Shown: piece by piece, positions 21,335 through 32,665 of the stretch
How positions within the stretch are numbered: the first letter of the stretch is position 1
How the letters are laid out: every line of letters begins with the position of its first letter
Assembly (NCBI GenBank): GCA_027943335.1
Contig: BSBK01000760.1
Span: 1,371,001 to 1,435,000 of the forward strand
DNA length: 64,000 nucleotides
Direction of reading: 5' to 3'
Origin: Chamaecyparis obtusa
Taxonomy: Eukaryota > Streptophyta > Pinopsida > Cupressales > Cupressaceae
Notes under the pieces: generated by a model
What the model was told of the DNA's origin: nothing
Databases searched by the model: none
The model's input: the letters and a program-made list of their open reading frames with translations, nothing else
Position numbers and translations under genes: made by a program

Positions 21335-24300
21335 ACAACACCATGATGATAGACATTGCATCTGCTCTCAGCTATGAAGAATTTGATGATATTAAAGACT
21401 GCACCACTGCATATGAAATGTGGGTGGCACTGAAGAAAATATATGGTGGTGATGCAAATGTGAAGAGAGCCAAAGCAGAAAGCCTAAGAGGACAGTTTGA
21501 CAAGATGAATATGAAGGAAGATGAAAACATTGCAAAATATGTTGAAAGAATCAAAGCAAGTGTAAGTGCAATTAGAGCTTTTGGAGGAACAATCTCAGAT
21601 GAGACTGTTATAAGTAAGGTACTCAGAACACTACTCCCTATTTATGCAATAAGAGTATCAGCTATTCAAGAAAGAAGATGTGAAACAAACCACAATATAA
21701 CTTTGGATGCTTTAGTTGGAAGATTGACAGCTTTTGAATTAGACAACTATGATAAATATGTTCCTAGTTCCAAAAATATTGAATCAGCATTTGAGGCCAA
21801 GGTTTCACTAAAGAAGAACAAGAAAATTAAAGAAGTTCAGTCAGAAAGTGAAGAAGAATCAGAAGGAAGTTCTGATAGTGATCTTGAAATTGTAGAAGCA
21901 TTACTTGCAAAGAAGTACTCTAGAGGGAAAGGTAAATATAAAGGTAAAACTCCTTTAATCTGTTTTTCATGTGAAGAAATTGGACATATTGTAGCTAGGT
22001 GCCCAAACAAGCAAGTCAAGGAAGAAAAGAGAAATCACAAGTACTATGGCAAAAAGAATTTCAAATCATACAAGGATAAAGGTAAGAAATCATGTTTTAT
22101 GGCTAAAGATTCTGATGATAGTGAAGAAGAAATTGTCTTTATTGCTATAAAAGATGAATCTGATGATGATGAAGATAAAATGGCACTTATTTCTCATATA
22201 AGAAAAGATGATATATGGATAATAGACAGCGGATGTTCACACCACATGACTGGTGACAAGACAAAATTTGAATATCTAGAAGACTGTGACAATGGTAATG
22301 TAAGATTTGGAAACAATGAACCTTGTTGCATAAAAGGAAAAGGAAGAATCTCATTAACCAAAGAACTCATATGTGATAATGCTTACTGGGTTGAAGGACT
22401 AAAACATAATCTTTTAAGTGTAGCACAGCTAATCAACACTGGTTTCAAGGTTGAATTCATGAATGGTCAAGCAAGACTGCTGGATGGAAAAGGAAAACTC
22501 ATTAGATCAGGCAAACAAACAAAAGGTAACTTATTTTATCTTGATCTCAATGAATATTCATGCCTTATTGCTCAAATAGAAGAAAGTTGGCTATGGCACA
22601 AAAGGTTATGTCATGTGAACTTTGATAACATGATAAAAATAAGCAAATTCAAGAAGGTTAGAGGCATTCCTACTTTGAAGAAACCTGACACTGGTCTATG
22701 TAAGAATTGTCAGATTGGCAAAATGAGTAAAACTAGTTTCAAAAGTAAGAACTATCAGTCTAAAGAAATTTTGGAAATTGTGCATACTGATTTATGTGGA
22801 CCTATTGGAATACAAAGCTATACTAGAGATAAATTCTTTATTCTTTTCGTTGATGATTATTCTAGAATGATGACTGTTATGTATTTAAGAGAAAAATCAG
22901 AAGCATTTGAAAAGTTCAAATGGTACTTAGCAAGAGTAGAAAAAGAAATAGGGAAAAGATTGAAATGCTTAAGATCAGACAGAGGTGGTGAATTCATCTC
23001 CCATGATTTTAACAACTTCTGCATTAAAAGAGGAATCAAAAGACAGGTATCAGCTCCTAGAACTCCTGAGCAGAATGGAATAGCAGAAAGAAGAAACAGA
23101 TCTATTATGGATTGTGCAAGGACTCTAATGATAGAAAAGAACATTGCTATAAAGTACTGGAAGGAAGCTATCAGCACTGCAGTTCATACCTTGAACCGAG
23201 TACAACTGAAGAAAGACACATTCAAAAATCCTTATGAATTATGGTATGGCTATAAACCTAATGTAAGTTACATGAAAATATTTGGTAGCAAGTGTTATAT
23301 CTTAAAAGAATCCAGAAGAAATAAATTTGATGTGAAAAGTGATGAAGGAATATTCCTAGGATATTCTAGCAAAAGAAAGGCATACAAATGTCTGTACTTA
23401 TCTACTTACAAAGTCATAGAAAGTATACATGTAAAATTTGATGAGTTTGCAGAAAAGACTGAGGAAGAAAGCAAAAGGGAACCTGAGAACTACAGAAGAT
23501 TCGTTTACATTGAACCTAAAAAATTGACAGACACAACTATCAATAAGGAAGCTATATCTACCGAGCCGAGCACAGTTACCGAGTCACAAACCGAGTCACA
23601 GGAAGAAGTTCAAACTGAGTCATAGGAAGAAATTCAGACCGAGTCTCAGCCTGAAGTTACCGAGCAAATATCTACCGAGCCTGAGCAACCTGAAGAAGAG
23701 ATCCTAGAAGACAACAGCATGAATCATTCAAAAGGCAAGGAACCTATACTAGCCAAATATGTCAGAAGACATCATACACCAGATCAAATCATTGGAAACA
23801 AATCAGATGGTACTATGACAAGAAGCAAGCTAAAAGGTACATGTCTGCTTACTGATTTTGAACCTAGAAATATCAAAGATGCATTGGAGAATGAAAGTTG
23901 GATTGAAGCAATGAATGAAGAATTAGAACAAATACAAAAGAACAAAACTTGGACTCTTGTACCCAGACCTAAAGATAAGAATGTAATTGGAACAAAATGG
24001 GTATTCAGGAATAAGCTGAATGAAGATGGTCAAGTATCTAGAAACAAAGCTAGACTGGTATGTAAAGGTTATTCTCAAGAAGAAGGTATAGATTATGGAG
24101 AAACCTTTGCTCCTGTTGCAAGATTAGAAGGTGTAAGAACTCTACTTGCTTATGCAGCACACAAAGGATTTAAGGTATATTAGATGGATATAAAATCTGC
24201 ATTTCTCAATGGAATTCTTGATGAAGAAGTCTACATTGAACAACCTGAAGGTTTTGTTGATCCAGATAAAAGGGACATGGTCTGCAGGTTACACAAAGCA

Positions 24301-25398
24301 TTGTATGGTCTAAAACAAGCTCCTAGAGCATGGTATGAAAGACTCCATAACTATTTGATCTAGATTAATTTCAAAAGAGCTAATGATAACAGCAATCTGT
24401 ATATTAAAGAAGGACCAAATGACAAAATTGTATTGGCAGAAATATTTGTGGATGATACTATATTTATAGGGAATGAGGATCAGTGCAAAGAATTTTCAGA
24501 GCAAATGAACAGAGAATTTGAAATGTCTATGTTTGGTTTAATAAAATTCTTTGTTGGTCTTCAAATTCAGCAAAGCAAGAATGGTATATACATCACTCAA
24601 TCCAAATACATTAAGGAGATACTTAAGAAGTTTGGTATGGAAGATTCAAAACCAGTTGGTACACCCATGTGTACTGGACTGAAACTTACCAAAAATGATG
24701 ATTCAAAAGAAGTTGATCAGACCCTATACCGATCTATGATTGGAAAATTGCAGTATGTGGTACATACAAGACCTGATATTGCCTTAGCAGTCGGTATAGT
24801 AGCTAGATTCTCAGCTAAACCTAAGGAAAATCACATGATGGCAATCAAAAGAATCTTAAGATACTTAAAAGGAACTGAAGAGTATGGTTTGTGGTATAAA
24901 TTTGGAGGCAATCTAGACTTAAAAGTGTTTACTGATGCTGATTGGGCAGGAAACATTGATGACAGAAAAAGTACAAGTGGTGGAGCATTTTTTCTTGGAA
25001 AAAGACTGGTATCCTGGACTAGTAAAAAGCAGAATTGCACATCTCAATCCACAGCTGAAGCAGAATATGTTGCTGCTGCAGTAAACTGTTCAAATATTGT
25101 TTGGTTTAAACAGCTATTAGAAGGTATGAAGGTTGAAATCAAAGAACCAGTTGTTATATTTTGTGACAATACCAGTGCAATAAATATTTCTAAGAATCCA
25201 GTGATACATTCCAAAACCAAGCACATTGCTATTAAATATCACTTTGTCAGAGAATTGGTGCAGGACAAGGAAATCAAATTAGAATATATTCATACAAAAG
25301 AACAGATTGCAGACATTTTTACCAAACCATTACCTAAGGATGCATTTATGTATCTAAGAGGTAAGTTAGGGGTCATTCCCCTATCCGAGGCTCACTAA
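21335..25398 (+). pseudogene. Copia gag-pol polyprotein, three in-frame stops
   Basis: A single reading frame runs the whole length, broken only by TAG at 23623, 24181 and 24361. In order: gag (UBN2-like, with S-L-R-G-Q-F-D); zinc knuckle C-F-S-C-E-E-I-G-H-I-V-A-R-C near 21961; aspartic protease D-S-G-C-S-H-H-M-T-G near 22226; pre-integrase H-K-R-L-C-H-V; integrase with H-T-D (about 22785), S-D-R-G-G-E-F (about 22977) and P-E-Q-N-G-I-A-E (about 23067); reverse transcriptase with F-V-D-D near 24447; RNase H with D-A-D-W-A-G near 24940; and the end A-D-I-F-T-K-P-L-P. The linker between integrase and RT has T-E-S/Q-repeats. The sequence upstream of 21337 in the same frame is CACTA DNA, not gag. 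Gag-integrase-RT order identifies Ty1-copia. Confidence 0.9.
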
Positions 25399-25730
25399 AT
25401 ACAGTTTTAGTGATGCATCAACCAGAACATGATTGAAAATCAACTTGTTGATGCAGCATATTAAAGGAATCATTGCATATGAATCAGTACTTGAGGTACA
25501 TTAACTTTCACCGGTAATATGAGAATTGTCTTTGGCATGTGTTGTCAAAGAGGGAGTGTTTGCTATGTCTTTGCTATTACTTCAAGAAATTTTCAAATAG
25601 TCAGAAGGAAGAATTTTCAGGGTACAGGAAGTTTGCTGACAGAGGGAGATTTGAATCTAAACCGAGCTAACTCTTTCAAATTTCTTATGATATGACATAT
25701 TGTGTTGCCATCAATGCCAAAGAGGGAGAT

Positions 25731-26970
25731 TGTTGGAAACAATTGTCTGAAGGAAATTGCTACTCAATTATGTATTGTCTTTGATGTCACACTATGTCAT
25801 AGTCTGCAGCAATCAGCTCCTACCGAGCTCAGTCGGTCTGCCAGACAGGAATATTAATGCTTACCGAGTCCACTCGGTTATCGAAGAAAAGTAGTATTTA
25901 CCGAGTCCACTCGGTTATCGAAGAAAAGTAGTATTTACCGAGTTCACTCGGTTGCCGAAGAAAAGTAGTATTTACCGAGTTCACTCGGTTGCCGAAGAAA
26001 AGATAGTGTTTACCGAGTTCAGTCAGTCATCGAGAAAAGATAGTGTTTACCGAGTTCTGTCGGTTATCAAAGGTAAAGAATTGTCGATGTTTACCGAGTT
26101 CCCTCGGTCACCGAAAGATTATAGAAAGTTATGGTTACCGAGCACTGTCGGCCCTTGAAGGATTTTTGCAAATAGAGTTTACTTAATTCAGCCGACTGTT
26201 ATACTAAATATTGTCGATTTGACTAATCCAAAATCATATAAATAAAAGGTCAAATGTGAAAAGTAATAATAAAATAGCAGAAGATTTACAGAAGAAAAGA
26301 AGGAAAGGTATATGCGAATTTGTGAAGGATGTTTAGATATCCTTGAGGAGCAGCAGAGATTTATTTGATCAGAAAGGATCAGAATTATGCAGAACAGAGA
26401 TCTGTAATTAGCAAGACAGTTGCATTATTATACAGGTTACTTTCTCATTGTTACCTTCTTATCATTGTAACAGTGAATTCTAAATCTCTTAACCGAGTTG
26501 GTTTAACAACCATAATGTAAATCCTCTAACAAGGTGACAATTCCATTGAATTGTTTTCAAGACCTCTTACCAGGCCACTCCTTGCAGGGTGTTTTAAATC
26601 CTCTAACAAGGTCACACCTAACAGTGTGTTTTGTAACCTTTTACCGGGTTGGCTTCTAACCGGGCATCACTTCAGAAAAGTGAAAATCAGTATCTAGATA
26701 CATTGGTGGTTTTTCCCATATTGGGTTTCCACGTTAAATCTTGTGTCTCTTGTGTTCTTAATTGCTTTCTCAATCATTTACATGTGCTGATGAATATCTA
26801 AAGATAATATTGATAATACTTTCTGCATCTTCAAAGTTACTGCAATCTATTTACCGAGTGCTAAAACAGATAACAGTGTTAAGATATCCTAAAGGATCTG
26901 CAAAGAATAAATTGTGAAGTGTTTTTATGGTTGACTGATTCACCCCCCCCCCTCTCAGTCACTTCACCCA
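25731..26970 (+). repeat. 3' LTR of copia 1
   Basis: It starts TGTTGGAAACAATTGTC right after the polypurine tract. It contains the ACCGAGT/ACTCGGT array (25860-26115) and ends in the usual copia-type tail with a C tract (26943-26952) and CTCTCAG. Other copia LTRs here continue for tens of bases to ...AACA after this tail; this one runs into inverted copia 2 coding sequence between about 26965 and 26976, so its last bases appear to be missing. Confidence 0.75.
25860..26120. repeat. Tandem ACCGAGT...ACTCGGT palindromic units in the LTR
   Basis: Six to seven units of about 36-38 bp carry TTTACCGAG, a short spacer and CTCGGTT, followed by CGAAGAAAAGTAGTATTT or variants. The ACCGAGTNNACTCGGT core is self-complementary. 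Scattered ACCGAG/CTCGGT motifs also occur in the LTRs at 32220-32330 and 33400-33740. Being in U3, they could be enhancer-like elements. Confidence 0.75.
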
Positions 26971-26975
26971 TATTC

Positions 26976-29900
26976 CATCATGTACTAATTCTCTCAAGTA
27001 GTGATACTTGATTGCAATGTGTTTGGTCTTAGTGTGCATCACTAGGTTCTTAGAAATATTGATAGCACTTGTGTTGTCACAGAAAATAACAATAGGTTCA
27101 GTGATTTCTTCTTTCATGCCTATCAACAATTGTTTTATCCATACCAAGTTTGAATAGTTCACTGCATTAGCAACATACTCGGCCTCTACAGTAGATTGGG
27201 AAATGCAATTTTGTTTCTTTCTTGTCCAGGAGACTAATCTCTATCCAAGAAAGAAAGCTCCACCACTTGTACTCTTTCTGTCATCTACATTTCTTGCCCA
27301 ATTAGCATCTGTATAAACTTGGAGTTCAAATTTTTCATGCTTCTTATAATATAGACCATAGTCAGCAGTTCCTTTCAACTATCTCATAATTCTTTTCATG
27401 GCCATCATATGTGTTTCCTTAGGATTAGCAGAGAATCTTGCCACAATCCCAATAGCTAATGCAATATCTGGTCTATTGTGTACATCATACTACAATTTTC
27501 CAATCATAGATCTGTACAAATTTTGATTCACTTTAGTAGCATCATCATTCTTAGATAACTTTTGTCTAGTAACCATAGGAGTTCCTACTAGTTTAGCATC
27601 TTCCATCCCAAAAGTTTTCAGTATTTCATTAACATACTTAGACTGTGTAATAAAAATTCCATTCTTCCTCTGATATACTTGTAAACCAACAAAGAATTTG
27701 ATCTCACCAAACATACTCATTTCAAATTCAGTTTGCATTTCATTTGAGAAACTTTTGCATAATGCATCTTGTCCACCAAAAATAATGTCATCAACAAAAT
27801 TTTTTGCTAACAAGATACCTTTACCTTCTTCATCCTTCATGTACAAATTGCTTGTGTCATTTTTTCTTGAGAATCCAATCTGTATCAAGTAGTTGTGCAA
27901 CATTTCATACCATGCTCTAGGTGCTTGCTTCAATCCATATAATGCTTTGTTTAGTTTTCACACCACGTGTCTTCTGTTTGGATCAATAAATCCTTCTGGT
28001 TGTTCTGTGTAAACTTCTTCTTCTAATATACCATTCAAAAATGTAGACTTGACATCTATTTGATATACCTTGAAATCTTTATAGGTAGCATATGCAAGCA
28101 AAGTTCTTACTCCTTCCAATCTAGCTACAGGGGCAAATGTCTCCCCATAATCTATTCCTTCTTCTTGTGCGTAGCCTTTGCATACCAGCCTAGCTTTGTT
28201 CCTAGTGATTTCACCATTTTCATTCATCATATTTTGAAATACCCATTTTGTTCCTATAACATTCTTATTTTCAGGTCTTGGCACTAGAGTCCAAGTATCA
28301 TTCTTCTCAATCTGGTCAATTTCTTCATTCATTGCTTGTATCTAGTCTTCATTCTCCAATGCTTCTCTAGTTGTCTTTGGTTCAAATTCACATAGTAGAC
28401 ATGTTAGATCCTTAGTCTTACTTCTGGTCTAGATTCTAGTATCTTTGTCTCCAATTATCTGTTTAGGCTTATGGTGTCTTCTCACATATTTTGCCAAAAT
28501 AGGTTCAGCAATTCTCTCTTCTATTTCATCATGTTCTTCAATAAGATTGTCATATTCAACTTCAGAATGCTCGGCAACCTCTTCCTAATACTCAACAACA
28601 TTTTCTTGTAGCTTAGCATGTTCTTGTTCTCTATCGGCACTATTTTCCTGATGCTTGATAGCTTCTATCTGTTGCTCAGCATTGCTTACCTGAGACTCAG
28701 CATCAGGTGCAAGTCAGTTACTTGGCTCTTCTTCTTCTTTAATGTACACAAAAGATCTATAATCTTCTAGTTCTCTTTTACCATCAACTTCATTTCTTTC
28801 TACATACTCATCAATTTTTACATTCACACTTTCCACAATTTTGTTAGTGTTAGAGTTCAAACACTTGTAAGCTTTACTTTTTGTGGAGTACCCTAGGAAT
28901 ATGCATTCATCACTCTTAGCATCAAACTTTCCATTCCCAGTGTCTTTCAATAGATAGCACTTACTTCCAAAGATTCTAAAGTATTTAACACTTGGTGCAT
29001 GTCCATGCCATAATTCATAAGGTGTCAGATTTGTACGTTACTTGATCTGTACTCGGTTAAGAGTGTAGACAACAGTGCTTATAGCTTCTTTCTAATATCG
29101 TTGTGCCACATTTTTTTCAATCATCAATGTCCTTACACAATCCAAGATAGATCTGTTTCTTCTTTTTGCTATACCATTCTGTAGAGGTGTTCTAGGTGCA
29201 GACATCTATCTTTTAATTCCTCTATCATTGCAAAATAGATTAAATTTATTTGATGTAAATTCTCCACCTCGGTTAGATCTAAGACATTTCAGGTTCCTAC
29301 CTGTCTCCTTTTCAACCTTAGCCAAATACCACTTAAAATATTGAAAAGCTTTAGATTTTTCTTTTAAAAACATCACATGCATCATCCTAGTATGATCATC
29401 AACAAATAAGATAAAGTATCTAGCACCACAATAACTTTGTATACCCATAGGTCCACAAAGGTTAGTATGAACCAAATCTAAATTTTTTTCAAAAGTAAAA
29501 GATTTTCTCTTGAAACTTGACTTTGTCATTTTTCCTAACTGGCATTCCTTGCACATCACATTCTCAGGTTTCTTCAATCTAGGTAGATCTCTTACTTTTT
29601 TCATTTTACTTATCTCTACCAGATTGTCAAAGTTAACATGACACAACCTTTTATGCCATAACCAAATATCATCAAGTTATGCAATCAAACATGTTTCTTC
29701 AGATAGGTCAAGATAGAACAAATTACCTCTAGTCTGATCTCCACTTCCAATCAGTTCTCTAGTAGCATCAAATATGTTAGCTTGCTTGTGATGAAATTCC
29801 ACTCGGTAACTAGTTTTTTTAAGCTGAGAAACACTTAGCAAATTGTAATTAAGTCCTTCAACCCAATATGCATTTTCACAAGATATTTTATCAATTAGTT

Positions 29901-31130
29901 TAATCAAACCTTTTCCTCTAATAGGACATGGTGCATCATTACCAAATTTTACACTTTTACCTCTATAATGATGTAAAGTCTCAAACTTATTTTTGTCACC
30001 AGTCATGTGATGTGAACAACCACTATCAATAATCCATTTATCATTCTTGTTCTCATAGGATATCAATGTAGTTTTCTCATCCTCATTAGATTCATCTTTC
30101 ATTGCCACATAAACTACCTCAATTTCACAATCATCACTATCAGTGTCAGTCTCTTTTTCAGGAATGTAACAAGATTTCTTACCTTTTTCGTTGTAGTCTC
30201 TGTTCCATCAGTAGCTTATGTCATCTTTTCTATTTTTGTGTTTACTTTTCCTTTCATCATCTTTATCCTTCCTGTTAGGACATCTAGAAGCTATATGACT
30301 AGCTTTATTACATGCAAAACATATAATAGGGAGTTTACCTTTATGCTTTCCTTTTCCCTTTCTCAGTCTTCTAGCCATAAGAGCTTCTAGATCTTCTAGG
30401 TGTTCATCAGAAGTGTCACTATCACTTTCACTTCCACTGATGCATCTTTCTTTTTCTTTCTTTGGCTTGTTCAGAACTAGCTATGACTTAAAAGTAGATT
30501 CAACATTTCCAATACTTCCAATAGTGAAATTATCATAATTAGAGAGTTCCAAGGTAAGCACATTAATAGAGTTACATCTAGATTCCTGAATAGCTGAGAT
30601 TTTAATAGCATATATAGGACAAAGGGTTCTTAATACTTTTCTAATTATAGTTTCATCATCAATAGTACCATTAGCTCCTCTAATAGCATTCACAACTTCT
30701 TTTATTCTACAACAATATTGTGCAATGTTTTCACCTTCTTGCATTCTCATTTCATCAAACTTACCTCTAAGACTCTCGGCCTTTGCTTTCAGCACATTCA
30801 AGTCACCACCATAGATTCTTGCAAGAGTATCCCACATATCCTTTGTAGTTGTGTAGTCCTTAATGTCCTCAAATTCTGGATAGCTTAGGGCAGATGCAAT
30901 TTCCAGCATTGCCTGATTATGTTCTTGCTTAGCTCTCATTTCTTTGGTAGTCAAAGGTGCAACAAGTGAGACATAACTATTCTCAATGTAGTACTTTTGT
31001 AGAGTCACCAATACCGACCAGATGCAGCTTCATCAAGCTTTTCCATGCAGGGAAATTTTCTTTGTTCAGCTTCGGTACCTCCTTCTTATACATCCTGATC
31101 ATTTGCTTCAAGCCCCTTTAAACTTGATAT
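26976..31130 (-). pseudogene. Copia 2 gag-pol pseudogene
   Basis: From about 31011 to the break, all recognisable pieces lie in one minus-strand frame, interrupted by at least a dozen stops and no frameshift. The first ~25 codons are in another frame. Order: gag (A-L-S-Y-P-E-F-E-D); zinc knuckle near 30310, where the usual Gly is Ser (C-F-A-C-N-K-A-S-H); protease D-S-G-C-S-H-H-M-T-G near 30020; integrase near 29460 with H-T-N in place of the catalytic H-T-D; R-S-N-R-G-G-E-F near 29280, where the second Asp is also Asn; RT with F-V-D-D near 27790; and RNase H to V-H-D-G at 26976, where the protein is cut. Most stops are TAG. It cannot encode active enzymes as it stands. Confidence 0.85.
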
Positions 31131-31157
31131 CTGTCAACACTAATAATAAGCAACTGA

Positions 31158-31169
31158 GCTTTAATACCA
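31158..31169 (-). other. Primer binding site of copia 2
   Basis: TGGTATTAAAGC on the minus strand, two bases inside the LTR end. It is one or two changes from TGGTATCAGAGC, the initiator-methionine tRNA complement seen intact in two other elements of this window (42072, 52775). Confidence 0.75.
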
Positions 31170-31171
31170 AT

Positions 31172-32665
31172 TGTTAATATGATTTAGAACAATAAAGAGG
31201 GGGGGTGAATCAATTGTTGTCAGGTCCTGATGTATAAAAAAATCTCATAAACTTATCTTTAAATCAGATCCAAAACAAAAACAAACTTGGTCATCACTAA
31301 TTCAATAATAGAAACATCTAAAAATGTAGTTCACTACCTAGCTATAACTTAACTTTTAAAACATAGCAATGTTTAGATTTAAACATCCACACAAGTATAA
31401 ACACCAGGTTTTATAGTGGAAACCCAATTTGGGAAAAACCACTTTGTAACATGCTACTATTATTTTCCTCTTCTGAAGTGAGCTTGGTAAAAAGCCAACC
31501 CTGTCAAAGGTTACAATACACACTATCAAATGTGACCCAGTTAAAGGATTTCAATCACCCTATTAAAAGTGAGCCTAGTCATTGGACTTACATACACTCC
31601 ATTAGAATGCAACCTTATTCAAAGGATTTAACATATGACTATTAGGTCAACCTCTGTTAAAAGGATTTTAATTGTTACAATGGTTAGAAAGTAGCTGCAG
31701 TATTATCTCAAAAATATACAACTCACTTTGCAAATATCAGATCTAATTCTGTACACTAATGTTGGTTTACTGACTTTGAAACTTTTCCATTTCCATCTCT
31801 GATCTGCTCGAAACTTTCCTTCAAGTAATCACCACCCTTCTCCTTTAGCCTTTTCTGCTTATTCAGTCAATAAAACTTTCCTCTTCCAGCATTCTCTATT
31901 CACCATGTACATACATATCACAATGTTCAGGTTCCCTTATATTTTCCTCAATTAGGTTAACTCATCTTTTTCTACTCAATCTTATTCGTAGATCTTAGGG
32001 TTTGGTCAAATTCATTGAATCTACCCACTTTATGTTCTTCAACTCCTTTTCTAGAATCATCTCAAATCTCTCAAAGATTTACAATAAAACATTTTACAAA
32101 GCATTTAATGCTTCCAAACAATCAATAAATAAAGTCAACACATTTTACATAATCCAAGAATTCAACAATGTCAGCTCCAAAATTAAATTCTCTTCAAATA
32201 TAAAATTGTTGATGCTCAGTCAATACTGTGATTGTTCACTCGGTCTTCATGTAGAACACTCGGTTAATACTAAAACTGTCTCCTTGGCTTGCACTATCTT
32301 CCTTAGCAATTTACTAGTTCTCGGTCGACACTATAATTTTGCTCAGCATATACTAACTCAATCGACACTAACATCAGTCAGCTTAAACATGATTTTTCCA
32401 TTCTTTGCTTGATTAAGCCTACCAGTTTAGTCTTCAGTCTTAGTAAGATAAACAATACATTATCTCATCATAGTGCAATATAGTCAAGTACACTTTGTAG
32501 TATCAAGATAACTCAACCTTTCCTTAGGTGCTATTGTTACCAACCTTGCTTAGCCCTCTTAGGAACACTCAAATAGATATAGTACTTCCTAAGTAGCAAC
32601 AGTCTTACCAATTAAGGTTTGACATCAATAACAATACAACAATTGTTTCAATTCAGTTTCCAACA
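31172..32665 (-). repeat. 5' LTR of copia 2 (1494 bp)
   Basis: On the minus strand it begins TGTTGGAAACTGAATTG and ends ...CATATTAACA just before the PBS, giving TG...CA ends. A GATTCACCCCCCCTCTTTATTG tail precedes the end, as in the other copia LTRs. Its U3 start is similar to, but distinct from, that of copia 1, so the two are related families. Confidence 0.75.

Larger units (their letters stand above)
21335..26970 (+). mobile_element. Ty1-copia retrotransposon 1, 5' end displaced by the CACTA insertion
   Basis: The internal region starts in gag directly after the CACTA end and runs through protease, integrase, RT and RNase H (to 25398), a polypurine tract AAAGAGGGAGAT (about 25719-25730), and a 3' LTR beginning TGTTGGAAAC at 25731. 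The 5' LTR, PBS and first ~60 gag residues are absent from the window; they are expected on the far side of the CACTA element. The right end meets an inverted second copia near 26970. Confidence 0.85.
26970..32665 (-). mobile_element. Ty1-copia retrotransposon 2 (minus strand), 3' end lost
   Basis: A 5' LTR at 31172-32665 is followed on the minus strand by a PBS (TGGTATTAAAGC, a variant of the initiator-Met-tRNA type) and a gag-pol frame running down to about 26976. The final ~40 codons of RNase H, the polypurine tract and the 3' LTR are missing. It is inserted in a gypsy gag: sequence right of 32665 continues the gag of the element starting at 34235. Confidence 0.8.

Noticed and set aside
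22857..23177. 106-codon minus-strand ORF
   Set aside because: Antisense shadow of copia 1 integrase.
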